A DNA stretch of 64,000 nt from Streptomyces sp. NBC_01260. Its GTDB lineage: Bacteria; Actinomycetota; Actinomycetes; Streptomycetales; Streptomycetaceae. The notes beneath the pieces are model-generated. The model was not told where the DNA came from. It searched no databases and saw only the letters and a list, made by a program, of their open reading frames with translations. Below are positions 52,832-60,462 of this stretch, in pieces. A program made the position numbers and the translations under genes. The stretch is taken from contig NZ_CP108464.1 in assembly GCF_036226405.1 (NCBI RefSeq), positions 3,224,001 to 3,288,000 on the forward strand. The letters run 5' to 3'. The stretch's first letter is position 1. Each line of letters opens with the position of its first letter.

Positions 52832-53887
52832 CTACAGGGCCACGCCGACGGTCACCGGTTCGTTGACGAGCGTGACGCCGAAGACCTCGTGGACCCCGGC
52901 GACGACCTCGCGGGCCAGGGCCAGCAGGTCGTCGGTGCTCGCGGCGCCCCGGTTGGTGAGGGCGAGCGTGTGCTTGGTGGAGATGCGGGCCGGTCCGGTC
53001 CCGTATCCCTTGGTGAATCCGGCCCGGTCGATGAGCCAGGCCGCCGACGTCTTGGTGCGTCCCTCGCCCGCGGGGAAGGCGGGGGGCGACACCTCGGGTC
53101 CGAGCCGGTCCGCCACTCGGGCGAGGAACGCCTCGAACTGCTCCCGGTCCAGGATCGGGTTGGTGAAGAACGAACCGGCCGACCAGGTGTCGTGGTCCTC
53201 GGGGTCAAGCACCATGCCCTTGCCGGCCCGGAGCCGGAGCACGGTTTCGCGGGCGGCGGCGGCGGGAACGCGCTCCCCCTCCGCGACGCCCATCGCGCGG
53301 GCCGTTTCGGGGTACTTCAGGGGGGCGGACAGGCCGCCCGCCTCCTCCAGCCCGAAGCGGACCCGCAGCACCACGAAGCGGTCGGGTTCGGCCTTGAAGC
53401 GGCTGTGCCGGTACGAGAAGTCGCACTCGGCGTTCGGGATGGTGACCGTCTCACGGCTGTGCCGGTCGTAGGCGACGACCTCCGTGATGGTGGACGACAC
53501 CTCCTGCCCGTACGCCCCGACGTTCTGGATCGGCGTCGCACCGGCGGAGCCGGGGATTCCGGCCAGGCATTCGAGCCCGGCGAGACCGGCCTCCACGCTG
53601 CGGGCGACAGCGTCCGTCCAGACCTCCCCGGCGGCCAGTTCGAGCGTCGCACCGTCCAGCACGAAACCCTTGGTGGCGATGCGCAGGGCGGTGCCGTCGA
53701 AGCCCTTGTCACCGATGACCAGATTGCTGCCGCCGCCGATGACCAGGAGCGGGGTGCCGCTGTCATCGGCCGCGCGGACTGCGTCGACCACTTCGGCGTC
53801 GGTCGTCGCGGTGAGGAGGCGGGTGGCGGGGCCGCCGAGCCGGAAGGTGGTCAGGGGGGCGAGGGGCGCGTCGTGGAGTTCCTGCAC
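52832..53887 (-). CDS. murB: UDP-N-acetylenolpyruvoylglucosamine reductase
   Basis: MurB reduces UDP-GlcNAc-enolpyruvate to UDP-MurNAc using FAD and NADPH in peptidoglycan synthesis. The 351-aa protein has the FAD-binding segments LTTFRLGGPATRLLTATTDA and LLVIGGGSNLVIGDKGFDGT, LAGIPGSAGATPIQNVGAYG, and the C-terminal SAAWLIDRAGFTKGYGTGPA. I chose the GTG at 53887 (VQELHDAPLAPLTTFRL). It converges with the upstream NAD(P)-binding gene. Confidence 0.96.
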   Translation of the reverse strand: MQELHDAPLAPLTTFRLGGPATRLLTATTDAEVVDAVRAADDSGTPLLVIGGGSNLVIGDKGFDGTALRIATKGFVLDGATLELAAGEVWTDAVARSVEAGLAGLECLAGIPGSAGATPIQNVGAYGQEVSSTITEVVAYDRHSRETVTIPNAECDFSYRHSRFKAEPDRFVVLRVRFGLEEAGGLSAPLKYPETARAMGVAEGERVPAAAARETVLRLRAGKGMVLDPEDHDTWSAGSFFTNPILDREQFEAFLARVADRLGPEVSPPAFPAGEGRTKTSAAWLIDRAGFTKGYGTGPARISTKHTLALTNRGAASTDDLLALAREVVAGVHEVFGVTLVNEPVTVGVAL

Positions 53888-53957
53888 GGGGACAAGAGTA
53901 CGGTCCGCTCCCCCGCCGTCAGGGCGGGGCCGCGGACCGTATCGGCGTGACAACCCC

Positions 53958-55388
53958 TCAGACGGATACGGGGACCCGCGCCTCGGCCTGCTCCGCCTCC
54001 TGCGCCAGGGTGCCGCGGCGGCCCGGGATCATCAGGGCGACGAGCGCGGCGAGGGCCACCACCGCGGCGCCGATCCAGACCGCGAGGACGGTCCCGTCCG
54101 TGAAGGTCTGCGGGGAGTCGTAACCGCCCTGCGAGGAGAAGGCCGTGGCGAGCACGGCGACCCCGAGGGCTCCGCCGACCTCGCGCAGCGCGTTGTTGGC
54201 GCCGGAGGCGATGCCCTGTTCGCCGGGGCGGACGCTGGACATCACCAGGCTGGCGGCGGGTGCGAAGTACAGGGCCATTCCGACGCCGCCGACCATCAGA
54301 CCGGGCAGTTGCGAGGCGTAGGAGGCATCGGGTGCGAGGGCCAGGGCGAACAGGCCGAGGCCGGCGGCCTGGAGGGCGAGTCCGGTCACGACCACCGGGC
54401 GGCCGCCGAACCGGTCGGCGAGCAACCCGGCGACGGGCGCCACCAGCATCGGCATTCCGGTCCAGGGCAGCATCCGCAGACCGGCCTCGGTGGGCGAGTA
54501 GCCCAGCACCCCCTGGAAGTACTGGCTGAGCAGGAAGATCGAACCGAACATGCCGAAGAACATCAGCAGGCTGACCGTGTTGATCCCGAAGAACGCCCGG
54601 TTGCGGAAGAGCCGCATCGGCAGCATCGGGTTCTTGGCGCGGAATCCGTGGCGGATGAAACCGCCGAGGAGAACGCCACCGGCGATGAGGGCGCTCAGGA
54701 CGGTGGGGTCGGTCCAGCCGTCGGAGTTGGCGTTCACCAGGCCGTAGACGATCCCGAAGAGCCCGCCGCTGACCAGAAGGGTGCCGGGGATGTCGAGCCG
54801 GGAGTCCGGGGCGTGCGACTCGGCCAGGCGCAGCCGGGCGAGGGGCAGCAGGACCAGGCCGATCGGAACGTTCAGCCAGAAGATCCACTGCCAGGAGAGG
54901 TGTTCGGTGAGGGTGCCGCCGACCAGCGGCCCACAGGCCACCGCCAGCCCGGTCACAGCGCTGAAGAGGCCCAGCGCGGCGCCGCGGCGGGCGGGCGGCA
55001 CGGCGGCCGTGAGCAGGGTGAGCGTCAGCGGCATCATGATCGCCGCGCCCATGCCCTGGATCGCTCGGAAGGCGATCAGTTCGTTGATTCCGGGCGAGAG
55101 GGCGGCTGCGGCGGAGGCGCCGGTGAAGATGCTGAGGCCGACGATGAAGAGCCGGCGCCGGCCGAACCGGTCACCGAGTGAGGCGCCGAGCATCAGCAGG
55201 ACGGCGAAGGTGAGGGTGTACGCGTTCACCGTCCATTCGAGCTCCGGCAGCTCGCCGCCGAGGCTTTCGCGGATGGACGGCAGGGCGGTGGTGACGACGA
55301 GGTTGTCGAGGGCCGCCATGAAGCTGGCGACGCTGGTGATGACAAGGGCCCAGGCCGCTCCCGAGCGGCCTTTCGTGTGCTGGGTCAC
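53958..55388 (-). CDS. MFS drug exporter, DHA2 (EmrB/QacA) family
   Basis: The 476-aa transporter has a 14-helix DHA2 layout. Signatures are MAALDNLVVTTALPSIRESL (motif D1), LGDRFGRRRLFIVGLSIFTG (motif A) and GLAVACGPLVGGTLTEHLSW (motif C). It exports drugs or metabolites by proton antiport in known relatives. The start is a GTG at 55388 with AGGAGAAG upstream. The next gene is a TetR regulator reading in the same direction, and both have matching operators, which implies local repression. Confidence 0.93.
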   Translation of the reverse strand: MTQHTKGRSGAAWALVITSVASFMAALDNLVVTTALPSIRESLGGELPELEWTVNAYTLTFAVLLMLGASLGDRFGRRRLFIVGLSIFTGASAAAALSPGINELIAFRAIQGMGAAIMMPLTLTLLTAAVPPARRGAALGLFSAVTGLAVACGPLVGGTLTEHLSWQWIFWLNVPIGLVLLPLARLRLAESHAPDSRLDIPGTLLVSGGLFGIVYGLVNANSDGWTDPTVLSALIAGGVLLGGFIRHGFRAKNPMLPMRLFRNRAFFGINTVSLLMFFGMFGSIFLLSQYFQGVLGYSPTEAGLRMLPWTGMPMLVAPVAGLLADRFGGRPVVVTGLALQAAGLGLFALALAPDASYASQLPGLMVGGVGMALYFAPAASLVMSSVRPGEQGIASGANNALREVGGALGVAVLATAFSSQGGYDSPQTFTDGTVLAVWIGAAVVALAALVALMIPGRRGTLAQEAEQAEARVPVSV

Positions 55389-55401
55389 TGCTTCTCCTGT
55401 G

Positions 55402-55423
55402 AGTTAGTTATTGATTACTAACT
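55402..55423. promoter_or_regulatory. operator upstream of the MFS gene
   Basis: AGTTAGT (55402-55408) and ACTAACT (55417-55423) form a 7-bp inverted repeat around 8 bp. The same arms occur upstream of the neighbouring TetR gene, so this is the probable TetR binding site controlling the exporter. Confidence 0.8.
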
Positions 55424-55463
55424 TTTCCGGGCAGAAAATCGGGCCGAACCCGGGCTGCGCCCG

Positions 55464-56018
55464 TCAGCCCGTCGGCTTGGCCGATTCGTAGAATCTGGCC
55501 CAGATCCGGTGGCCGGCCGGAAAACCGAGCGAGGCCAGGGTGTTGACGAGCATTCCGTACGCGAGAAACGTGGTCGCCTCGCCGGCGTCGCCGAGCGTGA
55601 GGGCGATGTCGTCGAACATCTGCAGCCATCCGGCCCGCAGCGTCTCACCGAACTCGTGGTCGCCGGCAGCCTCGGCCGCCGCGACGGCCGCGTACATCTG
55701 CATCTGCATCAGCAGCCGGTCCGGGTCCTCGACGATCAGGCGCTGATACGCCGCGGCCATGGCATGCAGCGCGTCGTCACCCTTGAGGCCGTCAGTGGCC
55801 TTGGCGAAGACTCCGCGGGTGTCCGCCAGGCACCGCTCGGCGGCCGCGATGAACATGGCCTGCTTATTGGGGAAGAGCCGGAAGAGATACGGCTGCGAGA
55901 CGCCCACCCGTCTGGCGATCACCTCGGTGGACGTGCCGTTGTACCCGCCGCGGGCGAACTCGGTGATCGCCGCGCGGATGACGCTTTCGCGTCGCTCGTC
56001 CGCACTCATCCTTGCCAT
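55464..56018 (-). CDS. TetR family regulator of the MFS exporter
   Basis: The 184-aa protein has a TetR helix-turn-helix (VIRAAITEFARGGYNGTSTE, VIARRVGVSQPYLFRLFPNK) and a helical C-terminal domain with methionine-rich MQMQMYAAVAAAEAAGDHEF. It starts MARMSADERRESVIRAA; an ATG three codons later is also possible. It lies upstream of the exporter on the same strand, and each gene has a GTTAGT-N8-ACTAAC operator. Confidence 0.93.
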   Translation of the reverse strand: MARMSADERRESVIRAAITEFARGGYNGTSTEVIARRVGVSQPYLFRLFPNKQAMFIAAAERCLADTRGVFAKATDGLKGDDALHAMAAAYQRLIVEDPDRLLMQMQMYAAVAAAEAAGDHEFGETLRAGWLQMFDDIALTLGDAGEATTFLAYGMLVNTLASLGFPAGHRIWARFYESAKPTG

Positions 56019-56022
56019 ACGG

Positions 56023-56050
56023 CTAAGTTAGTACTCAATCACTAACTTAG
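56023..56050. promoter_or_regulatory. operator upstream of the TetR gene
   Basis: CTAAGTTAGT (56023-56032) and ACTAACTTAG (56041-56050) are perfect 10-bp arms around 8 bp. The core GTTAGT-N8-ACTAAC is the same as at 55403-55422. It lies 5 bp from the TetR start, consistent with autorepression. Confidence 0.85.
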
Positions 56051-56122
56051 TCAACCCGGACGCCCCCACTGCTCATCGGCGCTGCCGCCACCGCTCGCGG
56101 ATGCCACCGCCCTCACCCATGC

Positions 56123-56157
56123 GCAGGGGGCGCGGCCCCATGGACCGCGCCCCCTGC
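56123..56157 (-). terminator. terminator below the hadB-like gene
   Basis: An inverted repeat with 13-bp arms (GCAGGGGGCGCGG and its complement) and a 9-nt loop lies 22 bp below the stop of the hadB-like gene. Confidence 0.8.
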
Positions 56158-56178
56158 TTCACTCGGCTCCGCACGGCG

Positions 56179-56607
56179 TCAGCCGAGCTGCACCACGGCG
56201 CGGGACATGCCCAGCACCTTCTTGCCGTCGCACATGGCCGTCAGGTCGACGCGCACCCGCTTGTCGTCCAGCAGGGCGGCCACCTTGCCGCTGACCTCGA
56301 CCAGGGCGCCCTTGTCGTCGTTCGGCACGACGACCGGCTTGGTGAACCGCACCCCGTACTCGACGACCGCACCGGGATCGCCCACCCAGTCCGTGACCAC
56401 CCGGATCGCCTCGGCCATCGTGAACATGCCGTGCGCGATCACGTCCGGCAGCCCGACCTCGCGGGCGAACTTCTCGTTCCAGTGGATCGGGTTGAAGTCG
56501 CCGGAGGCTCCCGCGTACTGCACCAGCGTCGCCCGGGTGACCGGGAACGACTGCGCCGGCAGCTCCGTACCGACCTCGACCGACCCGAAAGTCACCTTCG
56601 CCGTCAT
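56179..56607 (-). CDS. MaoC-like (R)-hydroxyacyl dehydratase, HadB-like
   Basis: The 142-aa protein is a hot-dog-fold dehydratase. YAGASGDFNPIHWNEKFARE carries the catalytic D and H of the hydratase 2 motif, followed by HGMFTMAEAIRVVTDWVGDP. In Mycobacterium the equivalent gene hadB follows hadA and supplies the active site of a fatty acid synthase II dehydratase. Here it is coupled to the hadA-like gene by TGATG and has a GAGGAGG ribosome binding site. The Streptomyces substrate is not known. Confidence 0.9.
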   Translation of the reverse strand: MTAKVTFGSVEVGTELPAQSFPVTRATLVQYAGASGDFNPIHWNEKFAREVGLPDVIAHGMFTMAEAIRVVTDWVGDPGAVVEYGVRFTKPVVVPNDDKGALVEVSGKVAALLDDKRVRVDLTAMCDGKKVLGMSRAVVQLG

Positions 56608-57059
56608 CACGCCTCCTCGGCGGCGCGCGCCACCAGCTTCGTCCACGCCGTCACGACATGCTCCCCGGACGCGTCGTGGACCTCGCCACGGACGTCCAGG
56701 ATGTCGTTGCCCGCCAGGGACTTGACCGCATCGATGGTCGACGTGACCGTCAGCCGGTCCCCCGCCCGCACCGGGCGGGTGTACACGAACTTCTGATCGC
56801 CGTGCACCACCCGGCTGTAGTCCAGGCCCAGCTGCGGGTCCTGCACGACCTGCCCCGCGGCCTTGAAGGTGATCGAGAACACGAACGTCGGCGGCGCGAT
56901 CACATCGCCGTGACCGAGCGCCCTGGCCGCCTCGGGATCGGTGTACGCGGGATTGGCGTCGCCGACCGCCTCGGCGAACTCCCGGATCTTCTCCCGGCCG
57001 ACCTCGTAAGGCGCGGTGGGCGGATAGGTCCGCCCCACGAAGGACTGGTCGAGCGCCAT
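56607..57059 (-). CDS. MaoC_dehydratas_N-type protein, HadA-like (UPF0336)
   Basis: The 150-aa protein is the UPF0336/HadA-type partner: TYPPTAPYEVGREKIREFAE, PAYTDPEAARALGHGDVIAP and PTFVFSITFKAAGQVVQDPQ. It lacks the full D...H dyad, consistent with a structural or substrate-binding subunit. It starts with the ATG at 57059 and follows rpmG. The order rpmG-hadA-hadB is the same as in Mycobacterium. Confidence 0.9.
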   Translation of the reverse strand: MALDQSFVGRTYPPTAPYEVGREKIREFAEAVGDANPAYTDPEAARALGHGDVIAPPTFVFSITFKAAGQVVQDPQLGLDYSRVVHGDQKFVYTRPVRAGDRLTVTSTIDAVKSLAGNDILDVRGEVHDASGEHVVTAWTKLVARAAEEA

Positions 57060-57116
57060 GAGCTCGCAACCTCCTGATGAAAGACGAATGGGCCGAAGTG
57101 CAGCCCTATACAACGA

Positions 57117-57149
57117 CACGAGGCCGCCCCCAACGGGGACGGCCTCGTG
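57117..57149 (-). terminator. hairpin between rpmG and the hadA-like gene
   Basis: Arms CACGAGGCCG-CCCC and GGGG-ACGGCCTCGTG pair around a short loop; the left C run has one extra base. No T-tract follows, so it may attenuate rather than stop transcription into the had genes. Confidence 0.6.
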
Positions 57150-57161
57150 TACGAGCCTGAT

Positions 57162-57326
57162 TCAGCGCGTTTCGCGGTGCGCAGTGTGCGAGTTGCAGCG
57201 CGGGCAATGCTTCTTCATCTCAAGACGGTCCGGGTTGTTACGCCGGTTCTTCTTGGTGATGTAGTTCCGCTCCTTGCACTCCACGCAGGCCAGCGTGATC
57301 TTCGGGCGGACGTCGGTGGCAGCCAC
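57162..57326 (-). CDS. rpmG: 50S ribosomal protein L33 (zinc-binding type)
   Basis: L33 lies near the E site of the 50S subunit. The 54-aa product has two CxxC pairs ([15 protein letters not shown] and [15 protein letters not shown]), so it is the zinc-containing C+ form. The start is a GTG at 57326 with an AGGAGC site. It follows the tRNA-Met gene across a terminator. Confidence 0.97.
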
Positions 57327-57363
57327 GTGAGTGCTCCTTGGACGGACGGTGGACGGATGAACG

Positions 57364-57410
57364 CAAAAAAAGAGTAGCCGATCGGAGGACCGACCCCACA
57401 ATCGGCTACT
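57364..57410 (-). terminator. intrinsic terminator after tRNA-Met
   Basis: Perfect 10-bp arms AGTAGCCGAT (57373-57382) and ATCGGCTACT (57401-57410) are followed on the minus strand by CTTTTTTTGC. It ends the tRNA-Thr/tRNA-Met transcript just above rpmG. Confidence 0.9.
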
Positions 57411-57415
57411 GTTAG

Positions 57416-57488
57416 TAGCGGTGACCGGACTTGAACCGGTGACACAGCGATTATGAGCCGCTTGCTCTACCGACTGAGCTACACCGCT
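57416..57488 (-). tRNA. tRNA-Met (CAT)
   Basis: The minus strand gives acceptor AGCGGTG/CACCGCT, D-arm GCTC...GAGC, anticodon loop CTCATAA with anticodon CAT, and T-loop TTCAAGT. The acceptor pairs at position 1 (A-T), so it is an elongator type. No CCA tail is encoded. Confidence 0.95.
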
Positions 57489-57533
57489 TTGATGATGAGC
57501 CCCCCCGCCGAAGCGGGGTTTCCCGATCACCAG

Positions 57534-57606
57534 AGCCCCAATGCGGAATCGAACCGCAGACCTTCTCCTTACCATGGAGACGCTCTACCGACTGAGCTAT
57601 TGGGGC
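57534..57606 (-). tRNA. tRNA-Thr (GGT)
   Basis: The minus strand gives acceptor GCCCCAA/TTGGGGC, D-arm GCTC...GAGC, anticodon stem TCTCC/GGAGA with loop ATGGTAA (anticodon GGT), and T-loop TTCGATT. It lies upstream of tRNA-Met as in the thrT-metT pair of Mycobacterium. Confidence 0.95.
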
Positions 57607-57675
57607 GAGCGATGAAGACATTACACGCTCGGTCGCCGATCGCCCAAATCCGTTTCGAAGCCCCATCCCGAGCCC

Positions 57676-57727
57676 TTGATCGGCGCCGCTCCGAACCCTT
57701 GATCAGCCGCTCGTCCGGCACTTGATC
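57676..57727. repeat. three CTTGATC repeats at 23-bp spacing
   Basis: TTGATC occurs at 57676-57681, 57699-57704 and 57722-57727, each preceded by C and exactly 23 bp apart. The block lies 70-120 bp upstream of the tRNA-Thr gene on its transcribed side. A regulatory protein array is possible but unproven. Confidence 0.6.
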
Positions 57728-57892
57728 AGCGGTTCGGCAGCCACCGGACCACCTCCCCCGGTACGTGCGCCCAGGTCCCGCGCACCTCACCGGACGACAC
57801 CGGTACGACTATTCAGCTCCTCCTCGAACCCGACACATCACACCCCTAGGCTCGACTCACTCTGCGTGACCCTGTCCCCTCTCTGGAGCGCA

Positions 57893-59170
57893 ATGCCCGA
57901 CAGCCGGCCGCGGCCGCCAGACGACCACACCGCCGACGCGGCCAACGGCCGGGAGGGCTCCGCGCTGACGCTCTGCGGTGCCCGTCTCGCCGATGGCCGC
58001 GTCGTGGACGTACGGCTCGGCGGCAGCCGTATCGAGGCCGTCGGCACCGCCGGCAGCCTCTCCGCACCGTGCGCCCGCATCGATCTGCGCGGCCACCTCC
58101 TGCTGCCCGCGCCTGCCGAGCCGCACGCCCACAGCGACACCGCGCTCACCGCCGACGGCACCGGACCCGGCGCGCCCGGACCGGCCTCGCAACTCCCCGA
58201 GGACGTCCAGCGGCGCGCCACCGAGGCCGCGTTGCTGCAACTCGGCCACGGCGCGACGGCGCTGCGCTCACACGTACGGATCGGCGGCGTGCAGGGCCTC
58301 GGCGCCCTCGAAGCCGTCCTCCAGGCGCGCCGCTCGCTGCGCGGGCTCACCGATCTGACACCGGTCGCCGTCCCCCGGCTGCTCACCGGTATCGCGGGCG
58401 CCGACGGCCTGGCCATGCTCCGCGACGCGGTGAAGATGGGGGCGGGCGCGGTCGGCGGCTGCCCCGACCTCGACCCGGACCCGACGGGGTACGTGGAAGC
58501 CGTCCTGGAGATCGCCGCCGAGCACGGCTGCCCCGTCGACCTGCACACGGACAGTGACGATCCGGCCCGGCTGGCCCGGCTCGCGGCCATGGCGGGCGGG
58601 CTGCGCCAAGGTGTCGCCATCGGCCCCTGCGCGGGTCTCTCGCGGCTCACCCGGGAGACCGCGGGCCGCGCCGCCGACCAGCTCGCCGCGTCCGGGGTGA
58701 CGGTGATCTGCCTGCCCCAGGGCGGCTGCTGCGGAGTGGAGCGCCGGGGCACGGCCCCCGTACGGCTGCTGCGCGCGGCCGGGGTCCGGGTCGCGGCGGG
58801 CAGCGGGGCGCTGCGTGACCTCGCCAACCCGGTGGGGCGCGGCGATCCGCTGGAGGCCGCCTTCCTGCTGGCCTCGCAGAGCGGGCTGCGGGCCGAGCAC
58901 GCCTACGAGGCGGTGTCCACGGAGGCCAGGCGCGTGCTGGGACTGCCCGAGGTGCGGATCGAGGCGGGCTTCCCGGCCGAGCTGCTCGCCGTGCGCGGCG
59001 AACAGCTCACCGGGGTGCTCTCACTGGCGTACAGCCGGATCGTGGTGCACCGCGGCCGGGTGGTGGCCCGGACCAGCGCGGTGCGCGAGTACTGCGACTC
59101 CGAGACGGGCGGCGGGCCCGGACTCCCCCGCCAGGGGCGACCGGAATCCAGTCCCGGCGGCGGGGCTTGA
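57893..59170 (+). CDS. amidohydrolase superfamily protein, cytosine deaminase-like, probably degenerate
   Basis: The 425-aa protein has the amidohydrolase layout of cytosine deaminases: APAEPHAHSDTAL (HxH), RSHVRIGGVQGLGALEAVLQ, VDLHTDSDDPARLAR and a C-terminal GRGDPLEAAFLLASQSGLRA. The later active-site positions look altered: IGPCAGLSRL stands where a metal histidine is expected, and GSGALRDLANP where SD or HDD is usual. It may be inactive or have another chemistry. The start is the ATG at 57893 with a GGAG site. Confidence 0.8.
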   Translation: MPDSRPRPPDDHTADAANGREGSALTLCGARLADGRVVDVRLGGSRIEAVGTAGSLSAPCARIDLRGHLLLPAPAEPHAHSDTALTADGTGPGAPGPASQLPEDVQRRATEAALLQLGHGATALRSHVRIGGVQGLGALEAVLQARRSLRGLTDLTPVAVPRLLTGIAGADGLAMLRDAVKMGAGAVGGCPDLDPDPTGYVEAVLEIAAEHGCPVDLHTDSDDPARLARLAAMAGGLRQGVAIGPCAGLSRLTRETAGRAADQLAASGVTVICLPQGGCCGVERRGTAPVRLLRAAGVRVAAGSGALRDLANPVGRGDPLEAAFLLASQSGLRAEHAYEAVSTEARRVLGLPEVRIEAGFPAELLAVRGEQLTGVLSLAYSRIVVHRGRVVARTSAVREYCDSETGGGPGLPRQGRPESSPGGGA

Positions 59171-59206
59171 GCGCGCCGCGGCGTGGTCCGGCGTACGGTC
59201 GTGACC

Positions 59207-59863
59207 ATGCGCATTGTCATCGCAGGTGGACATGGTCAGATCGCGCTGCGGCTGGAGCGGCTGCTCGCTGCACGCGGGGATGAGGCGGTGGGGATCATCC
59301 GCGATCCCGGACAGCGTGACGCCCTCCGGGCGGTCGGCGCGGAACCGGTGGTCCTGGACCTGGAATCGGCCACCGTGGAGGATACCGCGGAGGTGCTGCG
59401 CGGCGCCGACGCGGTGGTCTTCGCGGCCGGTGCGGGCCCCAACAGCGGCGCGGACCGCAAGGACACGGTGGACCGCGGGGCCGCGGTGCTCTTCGCGGAC
59501 GCCGCGGAACGGGCGGGGGTGCGGCGTTACGTCGTGGTCTCGTCCATGGGCGCCGACCCCGACCACCCCGGCGACGAAGTGTTCGACGCGTACCTGCGGG
59601 CCAAGGGTGCGGCGGACGCGTACGTACGCTCCAGGACGGCGCTCGACTGGACGATCCTGCGCCCCGGCATGCTGACCAACGACGCGGGCACCGGCCAGGT
59701 GCTGCTCGCCGCGTCGACCGGCCGCGGCCCGGTTCCGCGCGACGACGTGGCGGCAGCGCTCCTGGAGCTGGTGGACACCCCCGCGACGGCGGGCCTGACG
59801 CTGGAGCTCATCTCGGGCAAGGTGCCGGTGATGGTCGCGGTGAAGGACGTCGCGGGGAACTGA
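59207..59863 (+). CDS. NAD(P)-binding atypical SDR (NmrA/UPF-type) protein
   Basis: The 218-aa protein has an N-terminal dinucleotide motif (MRIVIAGGHGQIALRLERLL), a VVFAAGAGPNSGADRKDTVD segment and YVVVSSMGADPDHPGDEVFD, then RTALDWTILRPGMLTNDAGT. These mark the YwnB/NmrA-type reductase-like group, often flavin- or NADP-binding. It lies 36 bp after the amidohydrolase gene on the same strand. The substrate is unknown. Confidence 0.9.
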   Translation: MRIVIAGGHGQIALRLERLLAARGDEAVGIIRDPGQRDALRAVGAEPVVLDLESATVEDTAEVLRGADAVVFAAGAGPNSGADRKDTVDRGAAVLFADAAERAGVRRYVVVSSMGADPDHPGDEVFDAYLRAKGAADAYVRSRTALDWTILRPGMLTNDAGTGQVLLAASTGRGPVPRDDVAAALLELVDTPATAGLTLELISGKVPVMVAVKDVAGN

Positions 59864-59899
59864 CGAAGGCGCCGGGGGCGGCGGACCCGCCGCCCCCGG

Positions 59900-60349
59900 T
59901 CAGCCGCCCGGTGCCGGGCGTACGGTGATGCCGTGCCGCTCCAGCAGGGCCGCGGTGACCCCGTCACCGTCGCGCAGCTCGCCGGTGAACGTACCGTCAT
60001 AAACCCTGCCCCGCCCGCACGAAGGGCTGCGGGCCATCAGCAGCGCCTCGGTGCAGCCGGCCCTGCGTGCCGCCTCCAGAGCCCGCCCTGCGCCCTCCAG
60101 GAAGGCCTCGGTGACATCGAGCCCGGTGTCGTCCACGACGCGTGCACGGCCGTCCAGCACGTCGTGGCCGTCGCCGCCGACGATCTCGGCGGGACGGCGG
60201 GGCGTGGACAGCCCGGCGGCGACCTCGGGGCAGAAGGGCACGGGCCGGCGGTCGCTGATGGCCGCGGCCGTCTCCGAAGAGGCCTTGCCCCGGCCGTCGA
60301 ACCGGCACGGCACACCTTGAAGACAGGCACTGACCAGCACGGATTCCAT
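59900..60349 (-). CDS. DUF523 family protein
   Basis: The 149-aa protein is a DUF523 (YbbK-like) member. Signatures are VSACLQGVPCRFDGRGK, FCPEVAAGLSTPRRPAEIVG and LLMARSPSCGRGRVYDG, with conserved cysteines. The function of the family is unknown; metal or thiol chemistry is suspected. The start is the ATG at 60349. It is the last chromosomal gene before the tRNA-Tyr attachment site. Confidence 0.92.
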   Translation of the reverse strand: MESVLVSACLQGVPCRFDGRGKASSETAAAISDRRPVPFCPEVAAGLSTPRRPAEIVGGDGHDVLDGRARVVDDTGLDVTEAFLEGAGRALEAARRAGCTEALLMARSPSCGRGRVYDGTFTGELRDGDGVTAALLERHGITVRPAPGG

Positions 60350-60377
60350 GTTCACGCCCCTCGCGACATAACAGAGT

Positions 60378-60410
60378 AAGGCCCCCGTCCGAGGACGAGG
60401 GCCTTGCTTT
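60378..60410 (+). terminator. hairpin terminator next to the tRNA-Tyr remnant
   Basis: AAGGCCCCCGTCC (60378-60390) pairs with GGACGAGGGCCTT (60393-60405) with one mismatch, followed by GCTTT. It lies just past the 3' end of the tRNA-Tyr remnant and probably served the original tRNA gene. T-residues follow on the plus strand; on the minus strand ACTCTGTTA follows. Confidence 0.65.
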
Positions 60411-60411
60411 G

Positions 60412-60462
60412 TGGCGGCGCCAGGGTTCGAACCTGGGTAGGCTGAGCCGGCAGATTTACAGT
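60412..60462 (-). mobile_element. attachment site: displaced 3' part of a tRNA-Tyr (GTA) gene
   Basis: The minus strand reads as the 3' half of tRNA-Tyr: anticodon loop CTGTAAA with stem side TCTGC, the class II variable arm GGCTCAGCC, T-arm CCAGG-TTCGAAC-CCTGG and 3' acceptor CGCCGCC plus A. Upstream of the anticodon loop the pairing fails and no D-arm or 5' acceptor exists. This is the expected remnant when an element integrates into a tRNA 3' end and restores the tRNA at its far side. SLP1 of S. coelicolor is a known element using tRNA-Tyr. Confidence 0.85.
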
